A stretch of DNA of 64,000 bases from Platycnemis pennipes (lineage: Eukaryota; Arthropoda; Insecta; Odonata; Platycnemididae), in assembly GCA_933228895.1 (NCBI GenBank), contig OW121858.1, positions 30,837,859 through 30,901,858 on the forward strand, in the 5' to 3' direction. The notes under the pieces were generated by a model that was not told where the DNA came from, ran no database searches, and was given only the letters and a program-made list of their open reading frames with translations. Position 1 is the stretch's first letter. The number at the start of each line of letters is the position of its first letter. Below are positions 54,280-64,000 of the stretch, in pieces. The translations under genes were made by a program, and so were the position numbers.

Positions 54280-55120
54280 AGTGGTAACCAAACCACCATA
54301 AATAAAATCCGAAGATAAAATCGCAATTCAAATTAATAGTAGATAAATCATAATAAAATAGCATACAACAATTGATAACTAGGGACGCCTAAAATAAATC
54401 AATATTTACATCAGGGGTGTTCAGGACAACGAAATATAATAAACAAGTAACAATAAGTAACGATGGGAGAGAGAGTTGACAGTGGGGAGTCGAAGGAGAG
54501 ATAAGTGAATGGAGTCAAGATCAAAAGGCACGTGAAGGAGGAAAGAAGAAGTACAAGAGTCTGGGAATAAAGACGGCAGGAAGCGGAGACTATAAGGCAC
54601 TATCCAGGTGACGAAAGAGGAACCAGGAATTTATACGAGAGGCCAGGAAGGAATCGGGCAGGAGACCCAAGAGATACGGCCTAGAAATACGAAGATAAAG
54701 GAAGGAGACAGACATACTTGCAGCCGTAGGGGTGAAGGCACAAATCCCCAGGGACTGATAAGTGTAGCCTTTAAGGATAATAAAAGAAAGAAATACAATA
54801 ACCACAATAACTAAAATTGTTGCTGTCTGAAAAATAACATAAATGTATTGAGATTGGAGCACAAAGATTAACATTGTAAATTGGGCCCAATACATCTTTA
54901 CAAAGCTCTAAATATTGGTGTTGCTTATACAAAGGTTAATTTCTCATTAAAAGAAACTGTTAAACTTATTAAATGATTGATCAAAGTGTTTTTATTTATG
55001 TGTTGTATAATAATAACCATTTATCCCTTCAGCAAGGAGGTAAGCTCTTTAAGTGTTTGTGTAATAGCGAAGGTTTATCGAATTTGTTTTCAATAAGAAA
55101 GAAAAACGTGACCAGGAGAA
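54280..55120 (-). repeat. Long dispersed repeat X, uninterrupted copy
   Basis: Matches 28620-29110 and 29739-30110 in order, joined without the 630-bp insertion found there. The functional nature is unknown. Confidence 0.75.
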
Positions 55121-55127
55121 GGTTACA

Positions 55128-55345
55128 AAGTCAAGACATCTTTCCCTCTGCCATGAAGATCACTAGAGTGACATCACTGCTTAAGAATAAAGGGCACACT
55201 GATGATACTCATTCTTATAGACCTATTGCTGTGCAGAAACAAATCGGCATTATTTTCGAGAGGGTGTTTAATGACAGGCTTTCAGCCTATCTTTGTACAT
55301 TTGATTTAATTTCAGCATACCGACACGGCTTTGCAGAGAACAAAT
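55128..55345 (+). pseudogene. Non-LTR RT N-terminal RT-domain fragment
   Basis: DIFPSAMKITRVTSLLKNKG and HSYRPIAVQKQIGIIFERVF are RT blocks 0-1 of Jockey/CR1-type elements. It is cut by the family-F MITE at 55366. Confidence 0.8.
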
Positions 55346-55365
55346 CTATATATAGATTTGTTCTT

Positions 55366-55765
55366 TTCAAGTGGGCGTGGGTGCAATCTCTGACGTATAT
55401 CGACTTCGTCCAATCACAACTGAGCCCATGGAGCTACTTTGCCTTATCGCAAAGGGGAGGACACAGCTGACTCTGCCAATAGAAGCGATTGTGACAGCAT
55501 CTGTGCAAGCAGACCTTCGAGAACCCCCCTCCACTCCCTTCCCTTCCCCTAAAAGCAGTCAAGGACGGGAGGAAAATGACGGCAATATATCACAGCAGCT
55601 TTTTCGGGGGGGCGTCACCTTTTGCTTATTTCAATTTTTGATTTATGAGTGTATGGTTGTTAGGATTAATTTTTAGACGATTAATTTTTTCACTAAAATT
55701 CTTTTTTCGTTTCCATCTAATTATTTCATGTACAAAATTGCGATTACGGTTCCGAGTAAACATTG
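55366..55765 (+). mobile_element. Family-F MITE, copy 5 (5' truncated)
   Basis: Begins inside the element (gtgggcgtgggtgcaatctc) and ends gttccgagtaaac. The left end is lost at the non-LTR junction. Confidence 0.75.
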
Positions 55766-55779
55766 TTCAATGTTTGTCA

Positions 55780-56035
55780 GAAATTATCGATACTTGTTTA
55801 TGCCCAATTCTGCTAGAGAGAAAATGTACATCTGGCAAATCAACCTTTAAGCGTATCCAAAAGATGTCCTCTTCACTCAGCCTCAATAATTTTAAAAAAG
55901 ATTCCAATGTCAATTAAAAATGTAGCCAGCCAAAATGCCTATAAAACTAAATTAAAGGAACTGCTAATCCACAAAAGTCACTATAGTGTTGATGAATTTT
56001 TGAATGACAGATTTTCGTAGACTGTATTTTACGGA
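55780..56035 (+). pseudogene. Non-LTR RT C-terminal remnant
   Basis: Near its end the plus strand encodes NAYKTKLKELLIHKSHYSVD and EFLNDRFS-stop, a typical C-terminus. Preceding frames are broken. Confidence 0.55.
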
Positions 56036-56183
56036 CTTTTTTTAAATGCATAATTATATTTATCCTGACCATGACCTATGTTGTATACTTGTATAACCGA
56101 CAGGGCAATAACGAATATTATTATTATTTTTATTAATACAGCTAATCCATGTGCAAATACAACAAGATTGAAGAAGTAGTTAC

Positions 56184-56270
56184 CAGACAATTCCTCGACA
56201 GTTGTTGGCAGTGGCAAATCCCACTTCTCACTCTTATGCCCTGAAGGAGGAGGTGATTCGCACCCTGTCC
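56184..56270 (-). CDS. DUF4806 gene, exon 4
   Basis: Acceptor tttctttgcag|GGACAG, donor TTGTCTG|gtaact, phase 1 to phase 1. It encodes a Pro/Ser-rich linker (GCESPPPSGHKSEKWDLPLP). Confidence 0.8.
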
Positions 56271-56280
56271 CTGCAAAGAA

Positions 56281-56939
56281 ATAAGGGCAATAAAGTAAAT
56301 TTTTTAGCAAGCAATGGAATAGAGGTACACTTAAGCCCTTCACAAGCTGCCCATAACAGGTAATCTCAAAGCTGGAGGAGTCCTACTGTTCACAGACTCA
56401 TCACAGAATCACAAGTGAGTCACGAGACCAGATATTCAACAAAAAGAGATGCTTCCTTAGAAATTCCATCAAAAATGTTCTTAACATAGATCATGGTGTG
56501 ATTAGTTTTCCATAATGCCTCCTCTAGCATTGCTGTTGTTGTATAATGGAGCACATGAGAGGAAAAAATTGTAATCCTTCAAATTTTTGTCATGTGATTT
56601 AAATCGCCAGTTTTAATCGCTGTAGGTACATATGTTGTTTGCATGGCAGTAGCTAAGTATTAACTTCCTAGTAGTACACGATTTGGATAACGAAGGTGAC
56701 AATACAAAATATGAACAGTGTTTCCACCCTAGATATCCATTAAAATGGAGCCACAGCAATCAATTTGCTCCTGTATATGAATGCACTACAAACGCAGGTT
56801 GAAATTACTTTGTGGGATAACTACAGCTTTGATTGTCTTCTCTTTCCCATATTCTGATAAATATTGTAAAATTCGATCGTGTGAAACAAAAAGCAGTGTA
56901 GTCCGGTTGGAATGATTTAAGAAGAAGATTCATGGACAG
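56281..56939. other. Intronic sequence, nothing recognised
   Basis: Intron between exons 3 and 4 of gene 2. Confidence 0.5.
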
Positions 56940-57420
56940 TAGAGATGGGTAAATTACCGTAATTTTCCGGTAATTTTAAGTTTTGAGCTGCAAATCCTTA
57001 TCAGAGGACTCAAAACGAAATCAAATAGCAATGAGATATAAATTCCGACGCTTATATATCAAACACATCACGACATTTATCTATTATAACTCATTTAAAA
57101 AAATTATAACGAAGTTGGCAGCAACACACATTTTGCCTCTTTTGTCATACTGTGAGAAATTTTCGTTCCAAAGACATACCTCTGCGCAATGTGCATTCGT
57201 TATTTTACTCTGAATTAATTGGAATTAATCACAGAAACAAAGTAAACAAAATCATTTTAGCTTCTTAATTTATAATATCACCCATTCCAAGGGTTTCTTC
57301 ATGAGGAAGAAATTTTCTGAAAAAGAACTTTTCTGAAAATACCGTTCATTACTGTAATTTTCAGGGGTGTTGGTAATTTACGAAAAATACCACGGTAATT
57401 TACCAAGTTACCCATGTCTA
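56940..57420. mobile_element. hAT MITE, tagagatggg family
   Basis: tagagatgggtaaattaccg to ccaagttacccatgtcta. The 8-bp flanks do not match, so the copy may be old or rearranged. The frame at 56983 is spurious. Confidence 0.85.
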
Positions 57421-57571
57421 GTCAAACCATTCCTAGGTAATTTGACCCATGATGATAATGAATACTGTATGTATATAATGCCCTAATATAATTTTATACT
57501 TCTGATGAGTCACCAAGTAAGTGTAATGTGACAATAAATGATGTTATGTTATTGTTATTCCAAACACTCAC

Positions 57572-57688
57572 CATTAGAATCAACAACAAACTCCACCTTC
57601 TGTCTTGCTGTTAAGAAAGAACTTTCTCCTCTCATAGGAGAGGAAGTCCTTTCTGGGGATGCGTTGCTGGATACATTCTGAGATGGCC
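57572..57688 (-). CDS. DUF4806 gene, exon 3
   Basis: Acceptor ttgattggtag|GGCCATC, donor TCTAATG|gtgagt, phase 1 both sides. Ser-rich and presumably disordered (SQNVSSNASPERTSSPMRGE). Confidence 0.82.
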
Positions 57689-57770
57689 CTACCAATCAAT
57701 GAAAAATATAAAATTAGTTTGTCGCAGACAATTCTGTCGATAGAAAACATTTAAACTTGAAAGAAATTAC

Positions 57771-57896
57771 CATTGTGAGGAAACTTAGGCAGCGCTGAAT
57801 TCACTCCGGAACTGGGATATATCCTGGATGGCATTTGTGGAGGCGATTTCATCCTTTTTCTCGGGCAGTCCAATTCATCATCAGAACTGCTATTTG
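57771..57896 (-). CDS. DUF4806 gene, exon 2
   Basis: Acceptor ttctaatag|CAAATAGC, donor CACAATG|gtaatt, phase 1 both sides. It encodes NSSSDDELDCPRKRMKSPPQ, containing a bipartite-like basic cluster consistent with a nuclear protein. Confidence 0.82.
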
Positions 57897-58565
57897 CTAT
57901 TAGAATAAAAATATAATCAAAAATAAGTGTTTACAGTGCATACCAGAAGAAGAATCCAAACTCATTATGCATTAACTATGGATGACACTACTGTCCGCGC
58001 CAAAATCTTGTAGACTCGAGTTTAAACCTAAATAACTCCAAAACCGTTCATTAGATTTTCACGTTATTTATACAGTAATTTAGATAATTTTGTTGCTGAT
58101 TGAATACATTGTTAGTATAATTTTTAAAAACAAATTTTGGATCTTTTTATTATGTTAGAGAAAAATAAGGGCTCATTTTTTTAGAGCTACGGTGCCATGC
58201 ATCATTTTGACGTCTAATAACTTCCAAGCAGAGCGTTTGGCTCTAGAAATATTTATCACAAGGTGAATTATATCTTTATTTTTACGTCTACGAAGTTTCA
58301 AGGTTTCAACTTATATACTTTAGTTGGCATGCTATTCCATTTATGACCGCACTTTTTCTCGGCAACTATGCATCATGGCACCACGAGACTAAAACTGTCA
58401 TCTTCCTCTTTGAATTTCCAGAGATGAATCAGATATTATCATTTAGCTGAAGTTAGCACCTTATTTCATATCGAATTTCATGTTTCCTGAGAATACGCAC
58501 GAGCCCACAATAGGACACTCTGCCGGCAACTCTGTACTTTTTCTGCGCTGCACTTTTTATGGTGA
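57897..58565. other. Intronic sequence, nothing recognised
   Basis: Intron 1 of gene 2 as seen here. No transposon signature identified. Confidence 0.45.
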
Positions 58566-59460
58566 CTTGGCCGGATGAGGGGGGAGAATTGAGGAGATGG
58601 GTCAAGTTAGGGAGGAGAGAAAAGGTAAGGTCAGGAAGGGAGAGTTGGAAGGGAACATATATTCATTCAACAAATGTGCATTATTTCTGGTAGCAGACGT
58701 TATCTCCAACTGTTCGACGAAGTTCAACTTGTGGCCTTTGCAGCACTGGGTGTGGAGCACTTCGGGGATGGAGTCACTGGTGTGTGGTCTTCTTCGATGA
58801 GGTGTTTGGCAAATTGGGAACTGTAATCCCCTTTTCGTAAACAGCTATTGTGTTCTTTCACACGGGTGTGAATAGCTTGTCCGGTTTGACCAATGTAAGA
58901 GGCATCACAGTTATTACATTGAAGCATGTATACACCATTTCTGTCTGAAACGTCATATTTGCACTTTGAATTGAAAATTAGCTTATCTAAAGTATAGGGG
59001 TTATAAAATGATATTTTGAGTTCGTCTTTTGGGATGTGATTAGCTATACAATGAACCTAACCAAGAAAACCAAGAAATATAACCTTACCAAGAAATGGGA
59101 TTTTGCACCAACGTTTTGTAGAAGTCTCAAGTTGGGAGGCAGATAAATCGGTAATCAAACGAAGAGCTAATTTAGTTTTAACGCGTTACACAATTTTGTT
59201 TTGCGCTCGCTAACTGAGTGAGCGAAGTGCTCATAAATCTGTATGAATCCAAAAATCGAATGCTGAACTTAAAACCCACACTTATTAAAAGAAATTTATT
59301 TTTCTCTGAGTTAGGAATGCAATGAATTAACTGTTCATTGTAACCGAACTCCGGTGCTTGGCAAATTGGGAACTATATGATCCCTTCCAACTCTCCCTTC
59401 CTGACCTTACCATTTCTCTCCTCCCGAACTTACCCTCCCCCCTCATCCGGCCAAGTCACA
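58566..59460 (-). mobile_element. Penelope-like element remnant with inverted arms
   Basis: ggccggatgaggggggagaa, then tgggtcaagttagggaggag (58568-58660), is inverted at 59378-59458. A GIY-YIG fragment lies between them. This is a second Penelope family, different from 9860-11070. Confidence 0.7.
58724..58980 (-). pseudogene. Penelope GIY-YIG endonuclease remnant
   Basis: Minus strand encodes GVYMLQCNNCDASYIGQTGQ, then IHTRVKEHNSCLRKGDYSSQ and FAKHLIEEDH, the GIY-YIG core with the CxxC insert and conserved Arg and His. No RT is nearby. Confidence 0.8.
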
Positions 59461-59639
59461 ACTAGTTACTGCTCCCCCCCATTTCCCATTGTTGCCCCAA
59501 CCCATGGATCACGTGAACACCTTGTGGGTATATAAGTATATAATATAAATAAGTATTATGGGGAAGCCTAATACTTATTCTTGTAAACCTCTGTTTAAAG
59601 AACTAAAATTGTTAACAGTACCCTGTATATATATATATA

Positions 59640-59916
59640 CCAATTGTGTTTATTGATAAAAAAGAACATTCACAATTTACCTGTAAATAGTGATGTTCAT
59701 GAGCACTTAACCAGGTCTCATTACCATGTTCATTTAACACTTCATAAAAAACGACTGACTTCAAAAAGTCCTATGGTTATAGGATCAAAAATGTTTAACT
59801 GTCTGCCTACAAATGTAAATACCATCGATTCAATGAGAGAATACAAAACTACTTTAAAGAACTTTTTAATTAACAAGTGCTTCTATAATGTTAAAGAATT
59901 TTTCAATGATAAATGA
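59640..59916 (+). pseudogene. Non-LTR RT C-terminal remnant with A-rich tail
   Basis: GSKMFNCLPTNVNTIDSMRE and YKTTLKNFLINKCFYNVKEF, followed by an aataaaaattatta tail with ATT repeats. The usual end of a CR1/Jockey-like element. Confidence 0.75.
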
Positions 59917-60033
59917 ATTGTTTATATATATTATATTTTGACGTGTCTTATATCTATGCTGTGTAAACACATATGATTTTTAGACAAATAAAAATTATTA
60001 TTATTATTATAATGAGCTCGCGGACTCTCCGTG

Positions 60034-60080
60034 CTTACCTTGATAATGATCGTTAAACAATCGAAACCTAGGTCGGTGGT
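60034..60080 (+). ncRNA. Degenerate hammerhead-like motif
   Basis: TTGATAA (60040-60046) in place of CUGANGA, GAT/ATC stem II, GAAA (60063-60066), CCTAGG stem III and UC (60073-60074), with ACC/GGT starting stem I. Same architecture as 52293-52338 but two core substitutions. Confidence 0.4.
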
Positions 60081-60257
60081 AAAATAAATTTGTGGAATCT
60101 TACCAAGTAATCATTCTATTTACTATCATGCAGTTCCACCAAGTGAAGCCTGAGGATATCCTTTTTATTTCAATTTGACATTCACAACCTTTTGCTTTGT
60201 TTTTTCATTGTTTCTGTATTTTGATTGTGTGTACACACATCATCTTGACGTGCCTTA

Positions 60258-61024
60258 AGGCCGTTGTACACAGTACTATTTCTTGTACAAGAACTTGTAC
60301 AATGTGCAAATTGTATCACTTACGAGGTGTTCGTACAATTTCTTGTACAAGAAATTAGATCATGCTCTATATTGGATGAAACCGTCAAAGATCCACTCCG
60401 TAGCTTCTGCGCATGACATGTGATGGTAGTGATGCATTCGTTTACTATTCGTAAGGTTGGTGTTCTGTATAGCGATTACTTTCATTCCTATAAGTGTGGC
60501 AAACCTTACATTTTTGTGGTACATATTATGATATTCTTTGTTGCTTCTATATTTTGATCTTTGTTGGTCACGTTGGAAGTGTTCTATTTCTCAAAGGATG
60601 AGTTGGACACACTGACAAGCATTAAACTCATCAATGAAATTAAGATGACATTACTGAACCAAAAAAGAAATATTAGTAACGAGTATAAACATGATGTTTG
60701 GAGGATAAATGATGGGTTTCATGAGCCGATGAAAGAGTGCAAGTAACCAATCGTATAATTTTATTTTATTACTGCTAGGATTAATGGTAGCAAATCATAG
60801 TAACCCATGGCAGTATTTTCAAAATACTATCGTCATCGGATATCGAAATTCGGCTGTTCGACAGAAAGTGATATCTGCACATGTTATTGGCACACAAATT
60901 GCATGAAGATCTTTGATCGTGTACGACAGTCAACCAACTTCTTGTGCAATTTAATGGTCCAATCTCGCCGTTCAATTTATGGTACAAGATCTTGTACAAG
61001 AAATTGTACTGAGTACATTAGCCT
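60258..61024 (+). mobile_element. Harbinger-type element, copy 1
   Basis: Ends aaggccgttgtacac and gtacattagcct(t) are inverted and flanked by tta (60255-60257, 61025-61027), the TWA duplication expected of PIF/Harbinger. Subterminal atttcttgtacaagaa palindromes occur at both ends. About 100 bases from gene 2 exon 1 as seen. Confidence 0.85.
60561..60746 (+). pseudogene. Harbinger second ORF (Myb/SANT-like) remnant
   Basis: EVFYFSKDELDTLTSIKLIN, then NQKRNISNEYKHDVWRINDG and FHEPMKECK, resembles the SANT-like N-terminal domain of Harbinger ORF2 (...KRQRN...W..I...GF..S..QC). A broken homologue lies at 61820-61990 in copy 2. Confidence 0.45.
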
Positions 61025-61126
61025 TTATATCACATGAAAATGTGATCTTTGGACGAATAAACTATCATTATTGTTATTAATAAGTGAACAGTACTATCAA
61101 AATGCATGTAAAAAACAAAACTTTAC

Positions 61127-61288
61127 ATGTTCCAGCCTCGTTGCTTGTAGATGGGAAGTACACGAAGTCTTCGGCAATTCTCGCAGGTTTGCGTTTCTTC
61201 CTCAAACCTTTCCCTAATGGCTGGGATGCATTGATCCCAGAGGAATCCACAAACTCTTTCTCAAGCTGCAGGGCCTGCTCATAATTGT
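61127..61288 (-). CDS. DUF4806-domain gene, first exon seen in window
   Basis: Acceptor cgtacttttcag|ACAATT, donor GGAACAT|gtaaag. It begins with the last two bases of a codon and leaves one base. It encodes NYEQALQLEKEFVDSSGINA, then a basic LRKKRKPAR patch and PSTSNEAGT. This is the first of seven exons (57771, 57572, 56184, 53828, 43560, 43324). Their splice phases all agree and total 1034 nt, that is two leading bases plus 343 codons and a stop. In known DUF4806 proteins an ATYEEAxxLEKxA segment follows an N-terminal globular part, so one or two upstream exons are missing to the right. Role: DUF4806 has no assigned function; basic patches and a coiled coil hint at a nuclear or nucleic-acid-associated protein (inference). 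Confidence 0.85.
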
Positions 61289-61480
61289 CTGAAAAGTACG
61301 AATAACCAAAACATTTATACCCTCATTTTCACATGCATATTCATGGGTGTTTTCAAGTCTGTTTATGCACTAATAGGTGCTTCAGACCGGGAGGAAAGGT
61401 ATAAGGATAGGAATGGAAGGCATGGGGTACCTCTTTTCTTCAATCTCTTTGGCATATCTCGGGCAATCTTTTGCCTCTAA

Positions 61481-62272
61481 AGGCCGTTGTACACGGTACA
61501 ATTTCTTGTACAAGAAGTTGTACAATGCGCAAATTGTATCGTGTACGAGGGGTTCGTACAATTTCTTGTACAAGAAATTAGATCATGCTCTATATTATTG
61601 GATGAAACCGTCCAAGATCCACTCAGTAGCTTCTGCGCATGACATGTGACGGTAGTGATGCGTTCGTTTAGTATTCGTAAGGTTGGTGTTCTGTTTGCGA
61701 TCACTTTTATTCCTGTAAGCGTGGCAAAACTTCCATTTTTGTTGTACATATCGTGATATTCTTTGTTGCTTCCATATTATGATATTCTTTGTTGCTTCCA
61801 TATTGTGATATTCGTCGGTCGCGTCGGAAGTGTTCTATTTCTCAAAAGATGAGTTGGACACACTGGTAAACATTAAACCTCAATGAAATTAAGATGACGT
61901 TATTGAACCAAAAATAAATATATGCAACGAGCGAAAACATGATGTTTGGACGATAAATGATGGGTTTCATGAAACGATGAAAGAGTGCAAGTAACCAATC
62001 GTAAAATTTCATTTTATTAATTCTAGGATTAATGGTCGCAAATCATTGTAACCCATGGCAATATTTTCAAAATAATATCGTCATCGGATATCGCGATTCA
62101 GCTGTTGGACAGAAAACAATATCTGCGCATGTTATTGGCGCACAAATTGCATGAAAATCTTTGATCGTGTACGACCGTGAACCAACTTCTTGTACAATAT
62201 CTTGGTCCAATCTCGCCGTTCAATTTATTGTACAAGATCTTGTACAAGAAATTGCACCGTGTACAACGGCCT
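61481..62272 (+). mobile_element. Harbinger-type element, copy 2
   Basis: Same family as 60258-61024. Ends aggccgttgtacacggt / accgtgtacaacggcct with the taa duplication (61478-61480, 62273-62275). It contains an internal duplication of ccatattgtgatattc-type sequence (61768-61810). Confidence 0.9.
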
Positions 62273-62392
62273 TAAAGGAGGTTCCACCGTGACTCCACAA
62301 TTCAAACTCCCGTAATAGAACTATGTGTTACTTAATGAATAAAAACCGATCCATAAAAATACCTATATGGAAAATCATCTATAGTGTGATAA

Positions 62393-62887
62393 CTGGAGAT
62401 GGGTAATTTTCCGCTTATTTTCAATTTTGAGCTGCAAATCTTTATCAGAGGACTCAATACGATATCAAATAGCATTGAGATATAAATGCTGACACTTATA
62501 TCAAACACATCACGACGTTTTTCCATTATAACTCATTAAAAAAATTATAATGAAGTTGGCAGCAACACGCAGTTTGTCTCTCTTTTGTCACACTATGAGA
62601 AATTTTCGTTCCAAAGACATACCTCTGCGCAATGTGCATTTATTATTTTTCTCTTAATCGATCACCGACCCAATGTAAATTCAATGTGAAGAAAATCGTT
62701 TTAGCTTCTTAATTTATAATATCATCCATTCCAATGGTTTCTTCGTGAGGAAGAAATTTTCTGAAAAAGAACTTTTCTAAGAATTACCATTTTTTACGGT
62801 AATTATCAGGGGTGTTGGTAATTTACAAAAAATACCATGGTAATTTTCATAAATTACCATGGTAATTTACCAAGTTGCCCATCTCTA
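62393..62887 (-). mobile_element. hAT MITE, tagagatggg family
   Basis: tggagatgggtaat to gcccatctcta with the 8-bp duplication gtgataac/gtgataat (62385-62392, 62888-62895; one mismatch). Confidence 0.88.
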
Positions 62888-63200
62888 GTGATAATGCATA
62901 CACAATAATTGTATGAGTATGCTATTTTATAGCGCGTTGTAATTGCATTCTATTTTTTAGAAGCTCTTTTAACTCATTTTGACTTCACAACATGGCCGAC
63001 GTGTATTTTCCATGTTAAATTTACAAAGTGAGAATACATGTTCAATCCCATTAATACGTATTCTAAAATAGGTTACATATTTTTTTACTTAGTTTTAAAC
63101 TATTCCCTTGCAAACACAACTCTTTGTTTTGAATATTAATATTGATGTTTTTGCAAAATTTTTGGCAACAATATTGCTGCTAGGGCTGCTGCTGCTGATG
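62888..63200 (-). repeat. Segment shared with composite hAT element
   Basis: Reverse complement of 27130-27439, from gtgataatgcatacacaata to caatattgctgctagggc. It adjoins the MITE exactly as in the composite at 27081-27968. Confidence 0.85.
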
Positions 63201-63855
63201 TGGACAAAGATCGGGTGAATTGGGAAATTTCAAATTCCGAGTGTTCACTAAGTACATGTCTATCTTCAACAATGACGCTGCTACCATTTGGAAGCATTTG
63301 TATTGATAGCACAATATCAATAACCAAGAGGAATACTTAAATTACATAAGCAATATAAGAAGTACCTTGTTGTAATGTATATTCCTTAATTAAGTTAGAT
63401 TAAATAGGCTCGTAAGCACGTTCCGTCACAAGTACCGTTGCCAATGATAACAACATACTGTAACACCACTTTCATGTAACTAATGCATTTCTGCTTTTTT
63501 TTGAGCAAACATTTATTAATATCATTTAAACAAGTGTGGTAACGTGAGCACTTTTTTACAATGCTAAATTCTACATAAAATTACGCATCTTATATATGTT
63601 AGTTTTTTGTCGAAACAACACTTCTCTTGACATTATTAATCTGCAAATGTTACTACTCTGCCATATAACCACATATAAAATAGCTGATTTTCAACGTATT
63701 TTTTTCCAATTGTATGATGGAAAGGCCTCGTCATTTTATTGCCAATCGATAGAAGGGCCAAAAAATTGTGTCCTGAAATTTTCACAAAAATGACATCTAC
63801 TTCATAATTTGGTGGAGACTCCTTAGGTCACTTTGTTGCCAAACAATTTTCAAAA
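63201..63855. other. No recognised gene
   Basis: The minus frame 63136-63327 and plus frame 63596-63793 show no domain. Missing 5' exons of gene 2 were looked for and not found. Confidence 0.4.
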
Positions 63856-63859
63856 ATAT

Positions 63860-64000
63860 GAATATTAATAAAATTCAAAGCAAAGTGTTGTATTTGCAAG
63901 GGAATAATTAAAAACTAAGTAAGAAAATATTTAACCTATTTTAGAGTACCTATTAATGGGATTGAGCATGTATTCTCACTTTATAAATTAAACGTGGGAA
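63860..64000 (+). repeat. Second copy of composite-element segment, cut by window end
   Basis: aatattaataaaattcaaag, then gtatttgcaagggaataatt, matches 27170-27310 in the same orientation. Confidence 0.85.

Noticed and set aside
56983..57213. 76-codon protein
   Set aside because: Falls entirely within a hAT MITE and is not conserved in sister copies.

Overview
The window is eukaryotic and almost certainly from an insect, or at least an arthropod. It is AT-rich and repeat-dense, and it has spliced exons, tRNA-derived SINEs, Penelope-like elements, hAT, Harbinger and Tigger DNA transposons, non-LTR fragments and two Ty3/gypsy retrotransposons. Nothing looks prokaryotic. Two host genes can be rebuilt from exons with matching splice phases, both on the minus strand.

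Gene 1 (about 0.87-12.3 kb, continuing below position 1) is a LAPTM4-type lysosomal tetraspanning membrane protein. Its exons are at 12203-12317, 6207-6325 and 874-973. The introns of over 5 kb are filled with MITEs, a Harbinger deletion derivative and an inverted Penelope remnant.

Gene 2 (about 43.3-61.3 kb, 5' end missing or beyond the window) has seven exons at 61127-61288, 57771-57896, 57572-57688, 56184-56270, 53828-54057, 43560-43731 and 43324-43463. All six splice phases agree, giving 343 codons that end in a DUF4806 domain. Its function is unknown.

Between and inside these genes lies layered transposon history. At 35.2-42.6 kb a non-LTR fragment is interrupted by a degenerate Tigger/pogo element (TA target duplication). 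That element is in turn interrupted by gypsy element 1 (36093-41351, identical 217-bp LTRs, TSD catac). At 43.8-49.3 kb a hAT MITE (8-bp TSD) in an intron of gene 2 is interrupted by gypsy element 2 (44155-49107, minus strand, identical 311-bp LTRs, TSD gcag), which is structurally intact. Gypsy 1 is open throughout but lacks the catalytic YxDD block of reverse transcriptase.

The least familiar component is a MITE-like family with four copies between 42.9 and 53.2 kb. It has 36-bp terminal inverted repeats starting ccctggtg, a 2-bp target duplication in every copy, and an interior made almost wholly of CACTGTG/CACAGTG-type words. Penelope-derived segments carry a series of hammerhead-ribozyme-like motifs, the best at 52293-52338. 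Intervals with nothing recognisable are listed as such.
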